This document shows, in pieces, positions 31,139 to 34,052 of a stretch of 34,052 bases of DNA. The DNA is from Takakia lepidozioides (lineage: Eukaryota > Streptophyta > Takakiopsida > Takakiales > Takakiaceae): contig CM060732.1 of the NCBI GenBank assembly GCA_030704615.1, positions 27,344,001 to 27,378,052 on the forward strand, read 5' to 3'. How positions within the stretch are numbered: position 1 is the first letter of the stretch; each line of letters opens with the position of its first letter. A program made the position numbers and the translations under genes. A model generated the notes under the pieces. It was not told the origin of the DNA. It ran no database searches and saw only the letters and a program-made list of their open reading frames with translations.

Positions 31139-31933
31139 CTACACCTCTATCTCACTGACATTCTCTCTGACAGGTGTGTCACTCAAATCTTCACTCACTA
31201 TGTCGGCCTTTCTCTTGCTGTCTCTATCTTCGCAGTAAAGGGTATCACGCAGTGTTGTATCATCACTTATCCTTCCCTGGTTTCCAACACCCTCACTATC
31301 TAAAGTCAGCTTCTGTTTTCCTGTCAAGCCTTGATGTTCAGTAAGTTCAAGCTGTACCTCATTGCCGGGATCATGTGGCTCTGCTGCTGCAGGTTTGCGG
31401 GTGCTGCCTCTTTCCCTTGCGGTGCTCATCAGCTGGTTTCTGCATGGATGCAGCTCCTCGCTGTCCTCATCATTGATGCCCTTGATACTCTTCAGGTGTG
31501 TCATCACCACTCCATCTACCACACTGCTTCTCTCCTCCTTTTCATTGCATCTGCCCTCTCCCTTCGTTGCTGTCCACACCATGCCCTTACCCTCTTGATG
31601 GAATGTGCTGCCCTCTCTTTCTTCAGTCACTCCAGAGCAGATCATCATCTCACAACTGTCCCTTTTGTCAAAGTGAGAGCTGCAAGATGCTTTACTTAGT
31701 AGATCTCCCACTGTATTGACGCCAGGGTATAGCTCAAATCTCATTTTTCGCTCCTTTGATATCTCTTTTGCAGGTTGTGGGATGCTCATATCTGTCAAGC
31801 CTGAAAAAGGTACCTCCATCTCTCCTTCCATTGTCTCATTAACACACACACTCTCGTTGTTTATCAGTTGGCCCAGCTCAAAACTAAAATCTTGAGTTAT
31901 GTCTGTCCCCTTGACTTGTCCCAGCCTTGCCAC
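31139..31933 (-). pseudogene. Hydrophilic linker between RNase H and integrase
   Basis: A 264-residue open frame, acidic and Ser/Thr-rich, directly downstream of the RNase H end and in the place where the left element has its own acidic linker. No domain was recognised. It ends at a TAG at 31139, a few bases from the MULE-like terminus, and no integrase zinc finger follows. Confidence 0.55.
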
Positions 31934-32451
31934 TTTAGAGGTTGCAGAATAGTGTCAATGAAGAAGTGTACGCTAATCAACTCCCTCCTGAACTGCCATA
32001 GAGCCCATACAAGAAGGTAATAGTGCAACTCATCGTCACTTCTCTCGTTGTATCTAACAACTGCCCTGTTTTTCTTTGCTGCAAGGACATATCTGCCTTC
32101 CTGACGTGTAAACAGTGCAACAACAAACCAATCTCCTTCCCAATACAGCTTCAACACAGTTTCAGGTATTTCCCTTCCCACTTGTGTCATATTGATTTCC
32201 ATCTCCTCTGTCTCTTCAGCCTTGCCTACGGGAAACCTACTAAGGGCGTCCACGTTGGCATGTTTGCTACCAGGTCTGTGGATGCTGCGGAATTCAAAAT
32301 CCTGCAGCATAATCCATCTACCTCGCCTCCCATAAGCATCACTAACTGTAGCTAACCACTCTAGGGGTTTATAGTCAGTCCGAACCAGAAACGGTGTGCC
32401 ATTATATAGTACTGGCGGAAATGAAGAACTCCCCACACTAGTGCATAACAC
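31897..32451 (-). pseudogene. Ty3/gypsy RNase H C-terminus and connector
   Basis: It begins just before FLVRTDYKPLEWLA (the TD...PL..W motif of RNase H) and continues GRRGRWIMLQDFEF and HRPGSKHANVDALSR, the standard end of Ty3/gypsy RNase H. A connector with EGRYVLAAKKNRAVVRY follows. A one-base frame change near 31930 leads into the long hydrophilic linker. Confidence 0.9.
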
Positions 32452-32458
32452 TCTCCCT

Positions 32459-33062
32459 CTATAGGATGGTACTTCTTTTGCGCATCCGATAGTGTTTTAC
32501 TGGTGTATGCAATGACATGTTCTTTCTTCCCTCCTTCTGTGATAGTATGGCACCCACTCCCTTAGCTGACCAGTCCACGTCCAAAATGAAAGGCTTCGTG
32601 AAGTCTAGCCTTACCAAGATTGGTGCTTCAATGAGTTTTAGTTTCAGCCCCTCGAAGGCATTGTGGGCTTGGGCACCCCATTTGTACTTAGTATCCTTCT
32701 TTGTCAGCTCAAACAAAGGTCCAGCAATATGCGCATATCTCTGCACATATTCACGGTAGTACCCCGTCATCCCCAGGTATATTTTTACTCCCGTGCCATT
32801 CTTAGGTATTGGGAATCGCTCGATGGCTATAACCTTGTTGGGGTCTGGCCTGACTCCCTCTTTTGACACTATGTGTCCTAGGAATGCGAGCTCTTGCCTC
32901 CCAAATTTGCACTTGTCAGGGTTAAGTTTCAGATCATGTGCATTCAACCTCTGTAGAATTCCCTCCACATGTTGTACATGACTCTCCCAATCTGCACTGT
33001 GGACATTAATATCATCCACAAACACCTTTGCACAAAGTTTTATCTCCTCTGCCAGTATGTTG
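32459..33062 (-). pseudogene. Ty3/gypsy RT C-terminus and RNase H start
   Basis: Residues read ILAEEIKLCAKVFVDDINVH (the catalytic DD box), LKLNPDKCKFGRQELAFLGH, IVSKEGVRPDPNKV, GMTGYYREYVQRYAHIAGPL, and then FILDVDWSAKGVGAILSQKE, the first RNase H strand with its catalytic Asp. The frame fails soon after, near 32500, and RNase H resumes in another frame at 32451. The RT fingers and first palm motifs are missing, so this is a 5'-truncated pol piece. Confidence 0.92.
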
Positions 33063-33840
33063 TGTGAGTCAAAAGGAGGTAACGAGGGAAACACGGGAGA
33101 ACCCCATGGGCAAGACAAGGAAATTGGGGTTTTGTGCTTAAGGAACGATGGCGGGCTAGCTGGATGAAATCGCAATTTATCATTGGAGTTAACAAGATGA
33201 AATTGACAAAATTTTCATCAGCGGATGGACGGTGGAAAATTTGGATGACAAGCAGGGATGAGATCACTAATTGACATTAGTGGATGGATGACGAGCTAGC
33301 AGGATGACAGGGCGATGAAAGCACCAATGAAAAAGTTGATTCTTCATCGCATGGGGATGATACTGCGGAAATAAGACAAATGACTCAGTGGTGATTTAGT
33401 GGGTAGAGTGGCCACAATAATATTAGCTAGGTGGCACTAAGATAAAAGGTGGATAGAAGGAGGCACACATCGCCTTAAGATGTATTTAGCAACAATCAGG
33501 CCTGTGGCACAGAGGGGAATAAAACCCGGTGGCCACTAAGTTTTTAAGCCTAAGGTTGCAGCTGATTAAGTTGTGGGATCTACTTATTAAATGATCACGT
33601 GGAGTGTCGACATAGATAAGACCAAGTTTATGATGTCAGGTATAAGACGAGTGGTTGCGCATAGTCACGGCTCTCAGATTTTTGGGACTAGCTTATCATC
33701 ATTCTGGAGTGAGCACTAGAATCAGCTTGGTGTGAAGTAAAATGTATCCAGTGACATAGAGGTGGTGTTATGATGGTTAGCTAAAGTGTTTTGTGAGGAC
33801 TAACTCTCATGCATTGAAGCAGCTGATTTGCGTTTATACA
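33063..33840. other. Unassigned sequence
   Basis: Rich in GGATGA words between 33170 and 33350, otherwise featureless. No open frame with a recognisable domain, terminal repeat or LTR is seen. Confidence 0.4.
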
Positions 33841-33841
33841 A

Positions 33842-33960
33842 AGAGAGGCTGCAGGCTTAGCTGCTTTGTTCCTTTCCAAAGGTCAGGTGATTATATTGGG
33901 TGACTCCAATGCCCGGGTGGGTAGGCTGTGGTGTACTAAGAATATTGAACTGATACCAAT
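33842..33960 (+). pseudogene. LINE-type endonuclease fragment
   Basis: One plus-strand frame reads AALFLSKGQVIILGDSNARV and then G, matching the catalytic GDxNARVG block of the apurinic-type endonuclease domain of non-LTR retrotransposons. That domain nicks target DNA for reverse transcription. Only about 30 residues are recognisable before similarity fades, and no LINE reverse transcriptase lies within the window. Confidence 0.5.
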
Positions 33961-34052
33961 ATGTAGTAGGGTAGTTTCTCCATGCACTTCTCTGCAAAGC
34001 CAAGTTAGACATATGTGTTAATACTGGAGCAAGACATGAACACTAGAGGGTC

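Larger units (their letters stand above)
31131..33062 (-). mobile_element. Second Ty3/gypsy fragment (RT end, RNase H, linker)
   Basis: The minus strand reads from the end of an RT through RNase H into a long linker, then stops near 31139 beside the MULE-like terminus. The RT box differs from that of the left element (FVDDINVHS versus FLDDFSVFG) and the strand is opposite, so it is a different lineage. The 5' RT half, gag, protease and integrase are absent. The RT side ends abruptly at about 33062. Confidence 0.85.

Noticed and set aside
31747-32451. Right Ty3/gypsy piece as the missing RNase H and integrase end of the left element
   Set aside because: It is on the opposite strand, its RT box is of a different type, and its linker sequence does not match.

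Overview
The window is eukaryotic nuclear DNA, most likely from a land plant. Coding blocks are split by short GT...AG introns, and the sequence is dominated by nested transposable elements: Ty3/gypsy pol fragments, Mutator-like (MULE) transposases with SWIM zinc fingers, and a LINE endonuclease scrap. The species cannot be named from the sequence. No ordinary host gene, tRNA, rRNA or CRISPR array was recognised.

Layout. (1) 1-600: an AT-rich array of imperfect palindromes with a CGGTACCG core. (2) About 850-4131, plus strand: a decayed Ty3/gypsy element (gag, zinc knuckles, RT, start of the integrase region). (3) About 4132-31137: an old outer MULE. Its transposase lies on the minus strand (stop at 4543), and a large ParB/DNA-methyltransferase-like gene lies on the plus strand (24.66-30.59 kb). 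(4) Nested inside an intron of the outer transposase is a younger MULE, 6012-20606 (14.6 kb). It has similar terminal inverted repeats and an 11-bp target duplication (CCCCAGAGGAA at 5999-6009 and 20607-20617). Its cargo has the same plan: a SWIM-type MULE transposase on the minus strand (10355-6744), a long divergent spacer, and a ParB/methyltransferase-like gene on the plus strand (about 14.9-20.38 kb) ending at a poly(A) signal. (5) 31131-33062, minus strand: a second, unrelated Ty3/gypsy fragment. (6) 33063-34052: unassigned DNA with a LINE-type endonuclease remnant.

The unusual system is the plus-strand partner gene. Three copies or part-copies (14.9-20.4, 24.7-27.05 and 27.06-30.6 kb) have an N-terminal ParB/sulfiredoxin-fold signature (DDNHR, NGNHR, DGNHH). 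The two complete enough to show it end in a circularly permuted amino-methyltransferase fold: a motif IV strand (LDIRDG or LDIPDG) comes before motif I (DLTCGTG or DLSVSTG). That combination is familiar from bacterial and phage DNA methylases. I know of no description of it as the second gene of a plant MULE. Both MULEs keep the same divergent pair, so it looks like a long-term component of the family rather than chance capture. A role in modifying or protecting the element's DNA, or in countering silencing, is inference. The catalytic DPPY motif is not intact in either copy where it can be read.

The inner element also carries three arrays of a GGCGCC-centred repeat: near its left end, between the two divergent genes (96-bp units), and inside an intron (alternating orientation, 72/74-bp steps). 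All the large genes carry stops or frameshifts, so these copies are decayed, the inner one least.
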